A DNA stretch of 39,360 nucleotides from Aigarchaeota archaeon (GCA_025058515.1 JANXDW010000030.1:1-39360); one strand, 5' to 3'; counted from the first letter of the stretch, positions 8,176 through 16,562 are shown. A program made the numbers and translations. The notes: generated by a model from the letters alone, not told the origin.

Positions 8176-8469
8176 TCATCCTCCTCCAATAATCTCTACC
8201 AAATCTATTACATCGATTGATATATTATCGGTCTCTGTTAGCGGGGTCTCCAACCCCTTTAAGAGCTTAATACTATGACCATTTACTAATATCATCAGAT
8301 TATCTCTTAATCTATTATCTTGGTAAACTATCTTTTTAAAATCTTCTCCAAATATCTTCGAGATATCTTCTATAAGCTCTCCAACATTCTTTGGTGTCTG
8401 ATCTAATATTATCTCATCTCTTCCGACAGCCTCTTTTAACCTTGAGTATAATCTAACCCTTATACCCAT
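8176..8469 (-). CDS. MoaD/ThiS-family beta-grasp (ubiquitin-like) protein
   Basis: This 97-residue protein begins with the beta strand 'IRVRLYSRLKEAVGRDEI' and ends in Gly-Gly-Gly. That is the layout of MoaD, ThiS and archaeal SAMP proteins, whose C-terminal glycine is adenylated and becomes a thiocarboxylate or an isopeptide donor. The segment 'ILVNGHSI' near residue 60 matches the MoaD 'VNG' turn. It lies inside the AllFGH-like operon, 44 nt after the AllH-like gene. It could supply sulfur for molybdopterin needed by the two nearby Mo hydroxylases, or act as a sulfur carrier or modifier in the operon's own pathway. The family is likely; the role is open. Confidence 0.75.
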   Translation of the reverse strand: MGIRVRLYSRLKEAVGRDEIILDQTPKNVGELIEDISKIFGEDFKKIVYQDNRLRDNLMILVNGHSIKLLKGLETPLTETDNISIDVIDLVEIIGGG

Positions 8470-8513
8470 ACCGTTAATGTAGATCTGATGTCCTCCATAA
8501 ATATTTTCTATCT

Positions 8514-9428
8514 TTACAGAGAAATATTTAGAACATCTTTTATCAACTTCTCCGTCAAGCCCCTACTCTTCAAGATATCTATAATTGATGCTAATCCAGT
8601 TACGACTCCTAGAGAAATATCTAAACCAGAAGTATGACCTCTCCTTACAAGCTGGAGAAGAGAATCTGTGAAGATCTCTTCATCTCTCAAGCTTAAAGAT
8701 GTTAGTAATTGATGAAGGTGTTCATCGTATAAACCATGCTGTGCATACTTTAAGAACATTCCACTAACCCAGTTAGTATAGTTAAATAAGACGTCCTCAT
8801 CCAATACTATCTTCGGTACTTGAAGTTCTTCATCTACTAAGTTTACAATACTTATAAATCCTAACAAGAAGTCATCTCCTGAAGGTGTGAACCCTCCACC
8901 TAATCCGAGTAGTGCTCTATATTCCTCAATCCTCTTAACAGCTTCTACATTCCTTCTTGAAAATGGGTAGACCACGTTTTTCAAGAACTCTCTAAACCCA
9001 TCCAATTCTAGTATCGATATACAACTCGATGAAATAGAATAGAGTATCATTATACTGTTTAACCCCTTCCAAAATAATTTTTCAAGTGAATCATCTACAT
9101 CTCTGATCTTAACTATCTCTATCGGTGTATAGATTTCAGCATCCCTTAACTCTATCTCCAGCTCTCCAACCCGGATATAAGAATCATCTACTTCTACTTT
9201 ATCTCTTACTTTAACATAAGATTGGAAAGAGCGGTTTAAACTATCTTGAGAAGTGTTTATAGTATGAGGTGAACGATTATCTTTCCTGGTTACTATTATC
9301 ATCTCTCCATCCGCTTCGAGATATAATGTATTGGGAAATACATGGTGGATTACGGGTTCATAAATGAGATCATCTAAGATCTCCTTAGATCTTTTCCCAA
9401 TTGTAGAGGCATTGAGTCTATATACCAT
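8514..9428 (-). CDS. allH: DUF2877 protein, AllH-like subunit
   Basis: This 304-residue protein of the DUF2877 family has the signature 'GLGGGFTPSGDDFLLGF' (about residues 177-193). In E. coli the homologue AllH (YlbF) is one of three subunits of oxamate carbamoyltransferase. I use the ATG at 9428, which overlaps the end of the AllG-like gene by 11 nt; a TTG at 9440 is the alternative. The overlap indicates translational coupling and assembly with AllG. The N-terminal 140 residues form a variable beta-rich region. Confidence 0.87.
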   Translation of the reverse strand: MVYRLNASTIGKRSKEILDDLIYEPVIHHVFPNTLYLEADGEMIIVTRKDNRSPHTINTSQDSLNRSFQSYVKVRDKVEVDDSYIRVGELEIELRDAEIYTPIEIVKIRDVDDSLEKLFWKGLNSIMILYSISSSCISILELDGFREFLKNVVYPFSRRNVEAVKRIEEYRALLGLGGGFTPSGDDFLLGFISIVNLVDEELQVPKIVLDEDVLFNYTNWVSGMFLKYAQHGLYDEHLHQLLTSLSLRDEEIFTDSLLQLVRRGHTSGLDISLGVVTGLASIIDILKSRGLTEKLIKDVLNISL

Positions 9429-10686
9429 ACTCTTCAACAAATGATTCGAAAGCTTTCTTGAATACTTCGAATGGGAAAGATACTATACCTGCACCTATCT
9501 GACCTATACCTGGTTCTTTATGAGCAATACCTGTGTTTATCGTTGGAACGATACCTGTCTTTAGTATCTTTCTAATATCTATCCCTGTAGGTGTTCCTTG
9601 AAAGTTCAGATAAGGTATCGTGAAATACTTATGCTTCGTATACGTTATCTCATACATCTTGGTGGTTATCTCAATCGCTATCTGAACGCTTCCACCTACC
9701 CATGAAACTATAGCTGGAGCTGCGGCCATAGCGAAGCCACCGAACCCAGCGGTCTCTGTGATCGAGCTATCTCCTAAGTCTGGGTTAGCATCTGCTTCAG
9801 AAAATCCTGGAAACCATACGCCTTTAGGAGTTGGAGCAGGAGCTGTAAACCATCTATCTCCTAACCCGCTAACCCATATTCCAGTCTCAGTACCATTTCT
9901 AGACATAACAGTTACGATCGTACTATACTTAATGTTGTGAGAAGCCAATGTCATCGCTTTGGCAGACGCCATCCCTAAGTTTAATGTTGTAAAATTGTTT
10001 CCAGCTAGAAAGTTATATACTTCTCTTATCGTCTGTATACTGAACCCTGTATCCATCATGTATGGTGTAATCTCTTTTAAGAGAAGACTTGTAGCAGCAT
10101 TATACCTATTGTGGCAATCGTCGCCCATCTGTAGTGCTTGAGCGATAATACTCTTAAAAGATACTCCACCCTTATCTTTTACTATCTCTCTAATCACTGC
10201 TTGGAGTAGCGGAGCGACCGTCGACTCGATCCATCTAAGTCTATCTATTACCTCTTTACTATATGCTCCATATCGTAAGACTTTCCCTATCCCTTCATTA
10301 AAATTCGTATATGTTCTATTACCATATCTTTTATCATATATTTCATATACAGGCATTCTCGGAGAGATTATCCCAGCCATGGGTCCGACGGCATTATGGA
10401 TATGGGTAGGTTCTAAGACAACTTTACCAGATGTAACAAGTTTCTCAGCTTCTTCAGGAGTATCCGCCCATTCTTCATATATTATAGCACCTATTATCGC
10501 ACCTTTCATAGGTCCCGCAGCTTTCTCCCATGTTAGAGGAGGCCCTGCATGAAGCAGTAAGTAATCCTTCATTCCAGGTATCTTTTCTTTAGCGATACCT
10601 ACATCAACCCATATAGGATCAGACTCCATCATTCTTTCAACAGCTTCTCTATTAGCTTTCTCAATCTCATCTTTTATCGAAGACAT
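9418..10686 (-). CDS. allG: DUF1116 protein, AllG-like subunit
   Basis: This 422-residue protein of the DUF1116 (YlbE/AllG) family is the first gene of the minus-strand operon. In E. coli AllG is a subunit of oxamate carbamoyltransferase. The conserved blocks are an early 'GMKDYLLLHAGPPLTWEKA', 'GPMAGIISPRMPVYEI', 'QMGDDCHNRYNAATSLLL', 'TVMSRNGTETGIWVSG' and 'AETAGFGGFAMAAAPAI'-like stretches. Length and blocks agree with the family. It starts at ATG 10686 behind a TATA-like box, so the transcript has a very short leader. The same operon holds AllH, MoaD-like, FdrA and the FdrA-tail gene. The exact ureido substrate in this archaeon is unknown. Confidence 0.88.
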   Translation of the reverse strand: MSSIKDEIEKANREAVERMMESDPIWVDVGIAKEKIPGMKDYLLLHAGPPLTWEKAAGPMKGAIIGAIIYEEWADTPEEAEKLVTSGKVVLEPTHIHNAVGPMAGIISPRMPVYEIYDKRYGNRTYTNFNEGIGKVLRYGAYSKEVIDRLRWIESTVAPLLQAVIREIVKDKGGVSFKSIIAQALQMGDDCHNRYNAATSLLLKEITPYMMDTGFSIQTIREVYNFLAGNNFTTLNLGMASAKAMTLASHNIKYSTIVTVMSRNGTETGIWVSGLGDRWFTAPAPTPKGVWFPGFSEADANPDLGDSSITETAGFGGFAMAAAPAIVSWVGGSVQIAIEITTKMYEITYTKHKYFTIPYLNFQGTPTGIDIRKILKTGIVPTINTGIAHKEPGIGQIGAGIVSFPFEVFKKAFESFVEEYGI

Positions 10687-10714
10687 ACTCGATCATCTTT
10701 TAGAATCTCCAGCT

Positions 10715-10725
10715 ATCTAAAATAC
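10715..10725 (-). promoter_or_regulatory. TATA-like box of the AllG operon
   Basis: The minus strand reads GTATTTTAGA, centred about 34 nt before the ATG at 10686, so the 5' leader would be about 7 nt. Confidence 0.4.
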
Positions 10726-10943
10726 TTTGACTACATTACTATGATTTAATGGATTGACCTAGACAATACCCAAAGTACTCAGCATTGTACAATATTTTTA
10801 CCAAAGTTTTCGATTTTCTATCATGTAGATATTCTTATCCAAATAATAATTTTTCTTCAAGAGGTTATTATGATCTTCTTAAGAAAAATGAATCTATGTA
10901 CATATTGTAGTAACAAATCAGTAAAGAAGCTAATAACTTCTTA

Positions 10944-10956
10944 CTATATTAAAAAC
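10944..10956 (+). promoter_or_regulatory. TATA-like box of the prpB-like/prpD-like operon
   Basis: CTATATTAAAAAC lies about 49 nt before the GTG start at 10999. The leader would be about 25 nt and contain the GAGGTGAG ribosome site at 10986-10993, which decides the GTG start. A second A/T element at 10969-10977 is too close for that start. Confidence 0.35.
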
Positions 10957-10998
10957 GTTTAAGGGTTTCTTTAAAATCATATGTTGAGGTGAGAGATA

Positions 10999-11925
10999 GT
11001 GGGAGGACCTGTTACGATAAAGAAGAGAGTTGATACTGTTAATCTTCTACGTGAAGAGTTGAAAAAGAGTGAGATCATTATTGCACCTGGAGTTTTCAAT
11101 CCATTATCTGCAATGTTAGTTGAGAGGATGGGGTTTAAGGCTGTATACGTTTCTGGGGCAGCTGTAACAGCTTCTCTTGGATTACCAGATATTGGGTTGA
11201 TAACAATGGATGAGATGGTTAGAGTGGTTAAGTATATTGTAGACTCTATAGATATTCCAGTTATCGTGGATGCAGATACTGGTTATGGAGAAGCGTTAAA
11301 TGTGGTTAGAGCGGTTAGAGAGTTCGAGAAAGTGGGAGCATCAGCTATCCAGATAGAAGATCAAGTGCTCCCGAAGAAGTGCGGACACTTATCTGGTAAG
11401 AAGCTTATCGAGCCACTTGAGATGGCGAGGAAGATTAAAGCTGCTGTAGAAGCTAGAGTAAACCCTGATCTTATAATAATTGCTAGAACAGATGCTAGAG
11501 GGGTTAATGGTTTTCAAGATGCTGTAGAGAGAGCGACGCTATACATAGAGGCTGGTGCAGACGTAATCTTTCCAGAGGCTTTAGAATCTGAAGAAGAGTT
11601 CATAGAGTTTGCAAAGAAGGTTAAAGCTCCATTACTAGCTAATATGACTGAGTTCGGAAGATCTCCAATCCTATCCTTCAAGAGATTAGAAGAGATAGGG
11701 TATAAGCTTGTTATATATCCCGTGACGTTGTTGAGGTTGGCGATGAACGCTATGAGAGAAGGATTGATAAATTTGATGAAAGATGGGTCTCAAGAAAAGA
11801 TGCTCTCTAAAATGTTTACCAGAAAAGAGCTGTACGATCTAATATATTACGATGAGTATGAAAGCTTTGATAGAAGGATTGCTGAAGAAGTTGAGAAGAA
11901 GGTGAGTAGAACATGGATAAGATAA
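10999..11925 (+). CDS. prpB: Isocitrate lyase/PEP mutase superfamily protein, methylisocitrate-lyase-like
   Basis: This 308-residue TIM-barrel lyase cleaves a C-C bond in a 2-hydroxy- or 3-carboxy-acid. PrpB splits methylisocitrate into succinate and pyruvate. Visible are 'YVSGAAVTASLGLPD' (about 50-65), the metal-binding 'VDADTGYGE', the catalytic loop 'KKCGH' (about 131-135) that marks lyases rather than PEP mutases, and 'IIARTDAR'. GTG at 10999 follows GAGGTGAG by 5 nt. Its last 13 nt overlap the PrpD-like gene, so the two are coupled as in methylcitrate operons. No citrate/methylcitrate synthase is in the window. 2,3-dimethylmalate lyase is an alternative within the same superfamily. Confidence 0.85.
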   Translation: MGGPVTIKKRVDTVNLLREELKKSEIIIAPGVFNPLSAMLVERMGFKAVYVSGAAVTASLGLPDIGLITMDEMVRVVKYIVDSIDIPVIVDADTGYGEALNVVRAVREFEKVGASAIQIEDQVLPKKCGHLSGKKLIEPLEMARKIKAAVEARVNPDLIIIARTDARGVNGFQDAVERATLYIEAGADVIFPEALESEEEFIEFAKKVKAPLLANMTEFGRSPILSFKRLEEIGYKLVIYPVTLLRLAMNAMREGLINLMKDGSQEKMLSKMFTRKELYDLIYYDEYESFDRRIAEEVEKKVSRTWIR

Positions 11926-13274
11926 CCCGCATCTTAGCAGAATATACTCTTGACATTGATTACAACAAGCTTCCACACGAGACTATACATGAAGTAAAGA
12001 GGAGGATAATAGACTCGATTGCGGTAGCCTTTGCAGCTTACTATGCTGACCCAGTTATTAAAAGCCGTCGAGTTGCTTCACTGTATACTAGTAGTAGTGG
12101 TGGAAGAATAATCGGCACAAGGTATAAGATCTCACCTGACTGGGCTTCATTTATAAATGGAATAATGATTAGATACCATGATTACAACGATACATATCTC
12201 TCTAAAGAACCTCTACACCCTAGCGATATGATAGCTGCAGCCTTCGGCCTCGGAGACTCATTAAACTCTTCAGGAAAAGATATTATTACGAGCATAGCTA
12301 TTGGTTATGAAGCATCAGTAACATTCTGCGATGGCGGTAGCTTAAGAAAGAGAGGATGGGACCACGTAAACTTTCTAGGTATAGGTAGTACTGTTCTCTC
12401 CTGTAAGCTTTTAAGATTAGACTTAGAGAAGATACAACACTCTCTCTCAATCTACACTGTTCCCCATGCTTCTATGAGACAGACAAGAGTTGGAGAACTA
12501 AGTATGTGGAAGGGTGCTGCAGCAGCGAACTCTACGAGAAACGCTGTCTTTGCTTCACTACTTGCAAAAGAAGGGTTTACTGGACCTTTCAAACCATTTG
12601 AAGGTGAGATGGCTTTTATAAAACAGCTCTTACAAGGAGATTTCGATACAAGTGTATTAACATCGATGGAGGATAAGAAGCCTCCGAGGAGAATTCTTGA
12701 TACATACATAAAAAAGTATCCTGTAGAATATCATGCTCAGACTGCTGTTGAGGCTGTCTTGAAGTTAAGAGAACAAGTCCACTTAAATGATGTAGAGAAG
12801 ATCTTGATTGAAACCTTCCAAGCAGCTTATGATATAATTGGTCCAAAAGATCTTGAGAAATGGGATCCCCATACTAAAGAGACAGCAGACCATTCTTTAA
12901 TGTGGATAGTCGCTGCTGCTCTAGTCTGGGGAAATATAACTATCGAGCATTATCATGATATTAGAAATCAGCATGTACTCTCTTTGATGAGGCGTATGGA
13001 GGTAAGGGTTGACCCAGAAATCAATGAAAAATATCCAAGATCTTTCTCAAATAGAATAACTATAGTAACTAAAGATGGGAGGAGGTTTTCAGAAGAAGTA
13101 GAGTATGCTAGAGGTCATCCTAAGAATCCTATGACCGATGAAGAAGTAGAGAAGAAGTTTGATGAATTAACGAGATACTTGATCCCAAGAGACCAGAGAA
13201 ATAGATTAGTACAGAAGATCTGGAGGTTGGAAGACTACACTATAGAAGAAATAATTGAAGAGACTGTAATCTAA
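11913..13274 (+). CDS. prpD: MmgE/PrpD family protein, 2-methylcitrate dehydratase-like
   Basis: This 453-residue protein of the MmgE/PrpD family dehydrates 2-methylcitrate and related tricarboxylates without an Fe-S cluster. Family blocks include 'HETIHEVKRRIIDSIAVA' near residue 23, 'IRYHDYNDTYLSKEPLHPSD' (about 87-106), 'MWKGAAAANSTRNAVFASLLA' in two parts, and 'DHSLMWIVAAAL'. The length fits the family. It overlaps the PrpB-like gene by 13 nt and is followed by 197 nt without a gene. Together they suggest metabolism of a methyl-branched C6-C7 acid or propionate, but the family also includes cis-aconitate decarboxylases, so the substrate is open. Confidence 0.87.
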   Translation: MDKITRILAEYTLDIDYNKLPHETIHEVKRRIIDSIAVAFAAYYADPVIKSRRVASLYTSSSGGRIIGTRYKISPDWASFINGIMIRYHDYNDTYLSKEPLHPSDMIAAAFGLGDSLNSSGKDIITSIAIGYEASVTFCDGGSLRKRGWDHVNFLGIGSTVLSCKLLRLDLEKIQHSLSIYTVPHASMRQTRVGELSMWKGAAAANSTRNAVFASLLAKEGFTGPFKPFEGEMAFIKQLLQGDFDTSVLTSMEDKKPPRRILDTYIKKYPVEYHAQTAVEAVLKLREQVHLNDVEKILIETFQAAYDIIGPKDLEKWDPHTKETADHSLMWIVAAALVWGNITIEHYHDIRNQHVLSLMRRMEVRVDPEINEKYPRSFSNRITIVTKDGRRFSEEVEYARGHPKNPMTDEEVEKKFDELTRYLIPRDQRNRLVQKIWRLEDYTIEEIIEETVI

Positions 13275-13430
13275 CAGACTAGACATAACATAAATTTAGA
13301 GTATTACTTAAAAACTAATTGAAGATTCTAAGCATTACATTCTCTCGACCTATTATTTAATTGTTATATGAAGATAAATATAGTGTAGTCTTTATCGATG
13401 TTTATAGTTATTGTCGATTTACAGTGTATC

Positions 13431-13440
13431 CTTAAATATC
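13431..13440 (+). promoter_or_regulatory. TATA-like box of the carboxyltransferase gene
   Basis: CTTAAATATC is centred 37 nt before the ATG at 13472, leaving a leader of about 10 nt. No Shine-Dalgarno site is present. The rest of the 13275-13471 gap shows nothing recognisable. Confidence 0.4.
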
Positions 13441-13471
13441 TCTCATTTCGCTAACTTATCTGTGAAGATTA

Positions 13472-15055
13472 ATGAGTGAGAAGTTGTTTAAGTCTACTGA
13501 AGAATTAGTAAATGAGTTGTATGAGATGCGGAAGAAGTCTCAACTAGGCGGTGGGGTAGAAGCTATAGAGAAACAACATCAAGGGGGAAAGTTAACGGCA
13601 AGAGAGAGGATCGACTTGTTACTAGATAAAGATAGCTTCATGGAGCTAGATTCATTCATGGTACATCGATCTACTGAATTCGGGATGGATAAGAGGAAAG
13701 TACTAGGTGATGGAATAGTTACAGGTTTAGGGAGGATAGATGGTAGATTGGTCGCTGTATTCGCTCAAGACGCTACATTCATGGGAGGATCTATAGGAGA
13801 GATCCACGCTAACAAGATCACTAGGATTCTAGACCGTGCGATGGAGCTGGGTGTCCCGATAATAGGGTTGAATGATTCAGGAGGTGCACGGATTCAAGAA
13901 GGAGTTGCATCTCTACATGCTATAGGAGAATATTTTGCAAGAAATGTTAGAGCATCAGGTGTAATCCCACAGATCACTGTTATAATGGGACCGTGTGCAG
14001 GAGGCGCAGTGTACTCTCCTGCTCTAGGAGACTTTATAATAATGGTGGATAAGACAAGCTATATGTTCATCACTGGTCCTCGTGTCGTTAAAGCTGTGAT
14101 GGGAGAAGACGTCTCTTTCGAAGATCTAGGCGGATCCCATATCCATTCGAGGATCTCGGGTGTAGCCGATTTTACCGCACCTAATGATGTTGAAGCATTA
14201 AATCTCGTTAGAAGATTGATATCTTATCTACCATCTAACTGTCTTGAAGATCCACCATTTATCGAGACTGGAGATCCAGCAGATAGGGTAAATGAAGAAT
14301 TAAACTATATAGTACCTGCTGATCCGAGGAAGAGTTACGATATAAGAGATTTAATCAACATAATCTTCGATAGAAACTCTTTTCTAGAAGTTAAGAAGGA
14401 TTTTGCACCTAATGCTGTGGTAGGGTTTGCGAGGTTAGCTGGAGTTTCAGTAGGGGTTGTCGCAAATCAGCCGGCTTCACTAGCTGGTGTATTAGATATA
14501 GATTCATCAGATAAGATTGCTAGGTTCGTTAGATTCTGTGATTGCTTCAACATACCGCTTATAACTTTCGTAGATGTTCCTGGATATCTACCTGGGACGA
14601 AGCAAGAGCATGGAGGTGTAATAAGACATGGAGCAAAAGTAATCTATGCATATGTTGAAGCAACCGTTCCGAAGATCTCTATTGTTGTTAGGAAAGCATA
14701 TGGTGGAGCTTACATAGCTATGTGTAGTAAGAGTCTAGGAGCTGACGTCGTCTTCGCTTATCCGACAGCTGAGATAGCGGTTATGGGACCTGAAGGTGCA
14801 GTAGAGATAATATATAGGAAGGAGATAGATTCTGCTGAACCATCTAAGAGAGATGAGGTTATATCTAATTTAATTAAAGAGTATAGATTCAAGTTTGCTA
14901 ACCCTTATGTTGCTGCAGGTCTAGGATATATCAATGCAGTAATAGAGCCTAAAGAGACTAGACCGATGCTTGTCAAAGCTTTAAAGATGTATATGAAAGG
15001 TAAGAGGAGCTTAGTGTCTAGGCTTCCGAAGAAACATGGGAACATGCCATTATAG
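13472..15055 (+). CDS. mmdA: Biotin-dependent carboxyltransferase, methylmalonyl-CoA decarboxylase alpha subunit-like
   Basis: This 527-residue acyl-CoA carboxyltransferase (MmdA/PccB type) moves CO2 between an acyl-CoA and carrier-bound biotin. It has the two crotonase-fold halves: 'LNDSGGARIQEGVASLH' with 'GPCAGGAVYSPAL' in the N half, and 'FVDVPGYLPGTKQEHGG' with 'KAYGGAYIAM' and 'PTAEIAVMGPEGA' in the C half. No biotin carboxylase is nearby, but a membrane beta subunit is, so decarboxylation with Na+ export is more likely than carboxylation. Unusually, the gene runs tail to tail into the beta subunit gene with a 6-nt overlap. Methylmalonyl-CoA is the likeliest substrate. Confidence 0.9.
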   Translation: MSEKLFKSTEELVNELYEMRKKSQLGGGVEAIEKQHQGGKLTARERIDLLLDKDSFMELDSFMVHRSTEFGMDKRKVLGDGIVTGLGRIDGRLVAVFAQDATFMGGSIGEIHANKITRILDRAMELGVPIIGLNDSGGARIQEGVASLHAIGEYFARNVRASGVIPQITVIMGPCAGGAVYSPALGDFIIMVDKTSYMFITGPRVVKAVMGEDVSFEDLGGSHIHSRISGVADFTAPNDVEALNLVRRLISYLPSNCLEDPPFIETGDPADRVNEELNYIVPADPRKSYDIRDLINIIFDRNSFLEVKKDFAPNAVVGFARLAGVSVGVVANQPASLAGVLDIDSSDKIARFVRFCDCFNIPLITFVDVPGYLPGTKQEHGGVIRHGAKVIYAYVEATVPKISIVVRKAYGGAYIAMCSKSLGADVVFAYPTAEIAVMGPEGAVEIIYRKEIDSAEPSKRDEVISNLIKEYRFKFANPYVAAGLGYINAVIEPKETRPMLVKALKMYMKGKRSLVSRLPKKHGNMPL

Positions 15056-16150
15056 ACCGAGATATTGTGGGATGAGAGATAGTACGACGGCTCCAGCGAT
15101 GACGGATGCTATCTGACCTCCAGTATTTGTAGCTATAGTATGCATCAGTATCCAGTTGTCTGGATCTTCTTGACGGGCAATTAGGTGAGCTGTTCTCGCA
15201 GCCATTGGAAAAGCTGAGATACCGGTAGCTCCAAGCAATGGGTTTATCTTTCCTCTAGTTAGATAGTATGCTATCTTTCCTGCAATAAGCCCGAACGATA
15301 TGTCTGTGATGAAAGCGATGACTCCAAGTCCGAAGACCATTAAAGTTGAGAGATTTATGAATTTCTCTGCAACCATAGTTCCACCAATACTTAAACCTAG
15401 TAGAAGAGTTACTATATTTGATAATTCATTTTGTGCAGATTTTGACAACCTTTCAACTACACCACACTCTTTTAAGAAGTTTCCAAACATTAATGCTCCT
15501 ATCAGAGGCAAACCTTTTGGAGCTAGCAACCCTATTACGATCGTTACAATTATTGGAAATATGATCTTTAGTATTCTTGAGTAAGTTCCCTGCTTATAAG
15601 GCATTCGTGCTAGCCTCTCTTTCTTACTTAAAAGTAGTCTTGAGAGTGGTACTATCAGGAGTGGAGCTATTGATATGTACATGTAGGCTGAGACAGCGAT
15701 TGGACCAAGCAGGTCTTCTGCATATAGTGATGCTACGTAAATGGCTGTGGGGCCATCCATGGCGCCGATTATACCTATGCTAGCGGCTCTCTCAGGTGTG
15801 AACCCCAATGTCAAAGCTAGGATCATTGTTAAAGGTATCCCAACTTGTGCGGGTATGGTCAATAGTAGTACCCACGGCATCCCAAAGAGAGGACCGAAGT
15901 CTATCATGGCCCCTATACCGATGAAGATTAGTATCGGGAACAGCTCTGTAAGTATTCCGTATTCGTATAGGTACCTGATGAATCCGCCTACTTCCATCAA
16001 TTCACCGTGGGGAATGTTTACTAAGATTGCTCCAAACCCGATAGGTATCAAAAGTAGCGGTTCATACCCTTTCTTGATCGCTAAGTAAATGAGTATAAAC
16101 CCGACGGTAATCATGATTATATTGCCAGCATATGCTGTCAAAAACTCCAT
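15050..16150 (-). CDS. mmdB: Na+-transporting decarboxylase beta subunit (OadB/MmdB/GcdB family)
   Basis: This very hydrophobic 366-residue membrane protein of the decarboxylase beta family takes carboxybiotin, decarboxylates it and exports Na+. Key blocks are 'GAMDGPTAIYVASLYA' (about 129-144, with the ion-site Asp of the 'GxxDGPT' motif), 'GATGISAFPMAARTAH' (about 308-323), and 'ATNTGGQIASVIAG' near the C-terminus. About ten or eleven helices can be traced. It is the last gene of the minus-strand set after the small subunit and the biotin carrier. The family assignment is firm; whether it pumps Na+ or H+ cannot be read directly. Confidence 0.92.
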   Translation of the reverse strand: MEFLTAYAGNIIMITVGFILIYLAIKKGYEPLLLIPIGFGAILVNIPHGELMEVGGFIRYLYEYGILTELFPILIFIGIGAMIDFGPLFGMPWVLLLTIPAQVGIPLTMILALTLGFTPERAASIGIIGAMDGPTAIYVASLYAEDLLGPIAVSAYMYISIAPLLIVPLSRLLLSKKERLARMPYKQGTYSRILKIIFPIIVTIVIGLLAPKGLPLIGALMFGNFLKECGVVERLSKSAQNELSNIVTLLLGLSIGGTMVAEKFINLSTLMVFGLGVIAFITDISFGLIAGKIAYYLTRGKINPLLGATGISAFPMAARTAHLIARQEDPDNWILMHTIATNTGGQIASVIAGAVVLSLIPQYLGL

Positions 16151-16162
16151 CGACGACCCACC

Positions 16163-16561
16163 TTACTCAATCTCAATTAACATATCTTCTGCATTAACAG
16201 AAACCCCTTCTTGAACATAGATCCGCTTTACCCTACCAGATATAGGAGAATATATCATATTCTCCATCTTCATACTTTCTAAGACTAAGATGGGATCTCC
16301 AGCTTTAACTGAATCACCTTCTTTACATTTTATCGATACGATGGTTCCAGGGATCGGTGCTCTCACTATACCTCGTGCTTTAACTGTCTCAACTTTAGCT
16401 TCTTGAATAGGAGTGGGAGCTGCTCTCCGTTCCTCTCTATGTGTTGGAGTGGTTGGAATAGGTGTAGGCGGAGGCATAGTAACTACTTCTTCTACACCGA
16501 CTTCTTCAACCTCAACTTCAAATACCTTACCACCTACTGTTACTCGGAACCTTCTCTTCAA
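16163..16561 (-). CDS. mmdC: Biotin carrier protein of the decarboxylase
   Basis: This biotinyl carrier shuttles CO2 from the alpha to the beta subunit. I start it at TTG 16561, one base after the stop of the previous gene, because GGAGGGG inside the last codons of that gene is correctly spaced and the protein then begins like its relatives (M-K-R-R-F-R-V-T-V). An ATG at 16579 would place that ribosome site inside the coding region. The order is a short beta domain, a Pro/Thr-rich linker (about residues 35-55), then a lipoyl/biotinyl domain with ESMKMEN and biotin-accepting Lys98. The BirA gene next door would attach the biotin. Confidence 0.9.
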   Translation of the reverse strand: MKRRFRVTVGGKVFEVEVEEVGVEEVVTMPPPTPIPTTPTHREERRAAPTPIQEAKVETVKARGIVRAPIPGTIVSIKCKEGDSVKAGDPILVLESMKMENMIYSPISGRVKRIYVQEGVSVNAEDMLIEIE

Positions 16562-16562
16562 C

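Larger units (their letters stand above)
10687..10998. other. 312-nt divergent intergenic region (promoters only)
   Basis: This is the only gap above 300 nt. It separates the AllG operon (minus) from the methylisocitrate-lyase-like operon (plus). It is very AT-rich, with a TATA-like box at each side. A 30-codon ORF with a CxxC (10870-10962) is present but poorly supported. I see no structured RNA or long inverted repeat. Confidence 0.6.

Noticed and set aside
10870-10962. A 30-codon ORF with a CxxC motif between the allG and prpB-like genes
   Set aside because: It has a weak GAGGT just before the ATG but overlaps the likely TATA box of the next operon, shows no family resemblance and is within the range expected by chance in AT-rich DNA.
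2485-13274. A complete nicotinate degradation pathway of the Eubacterium barkeri type
   Set aside because: The lyase could fit, but hydroxynicotinate reductase, enamidase, mutase and dimethylmaleate hydratase are all missing from the window.
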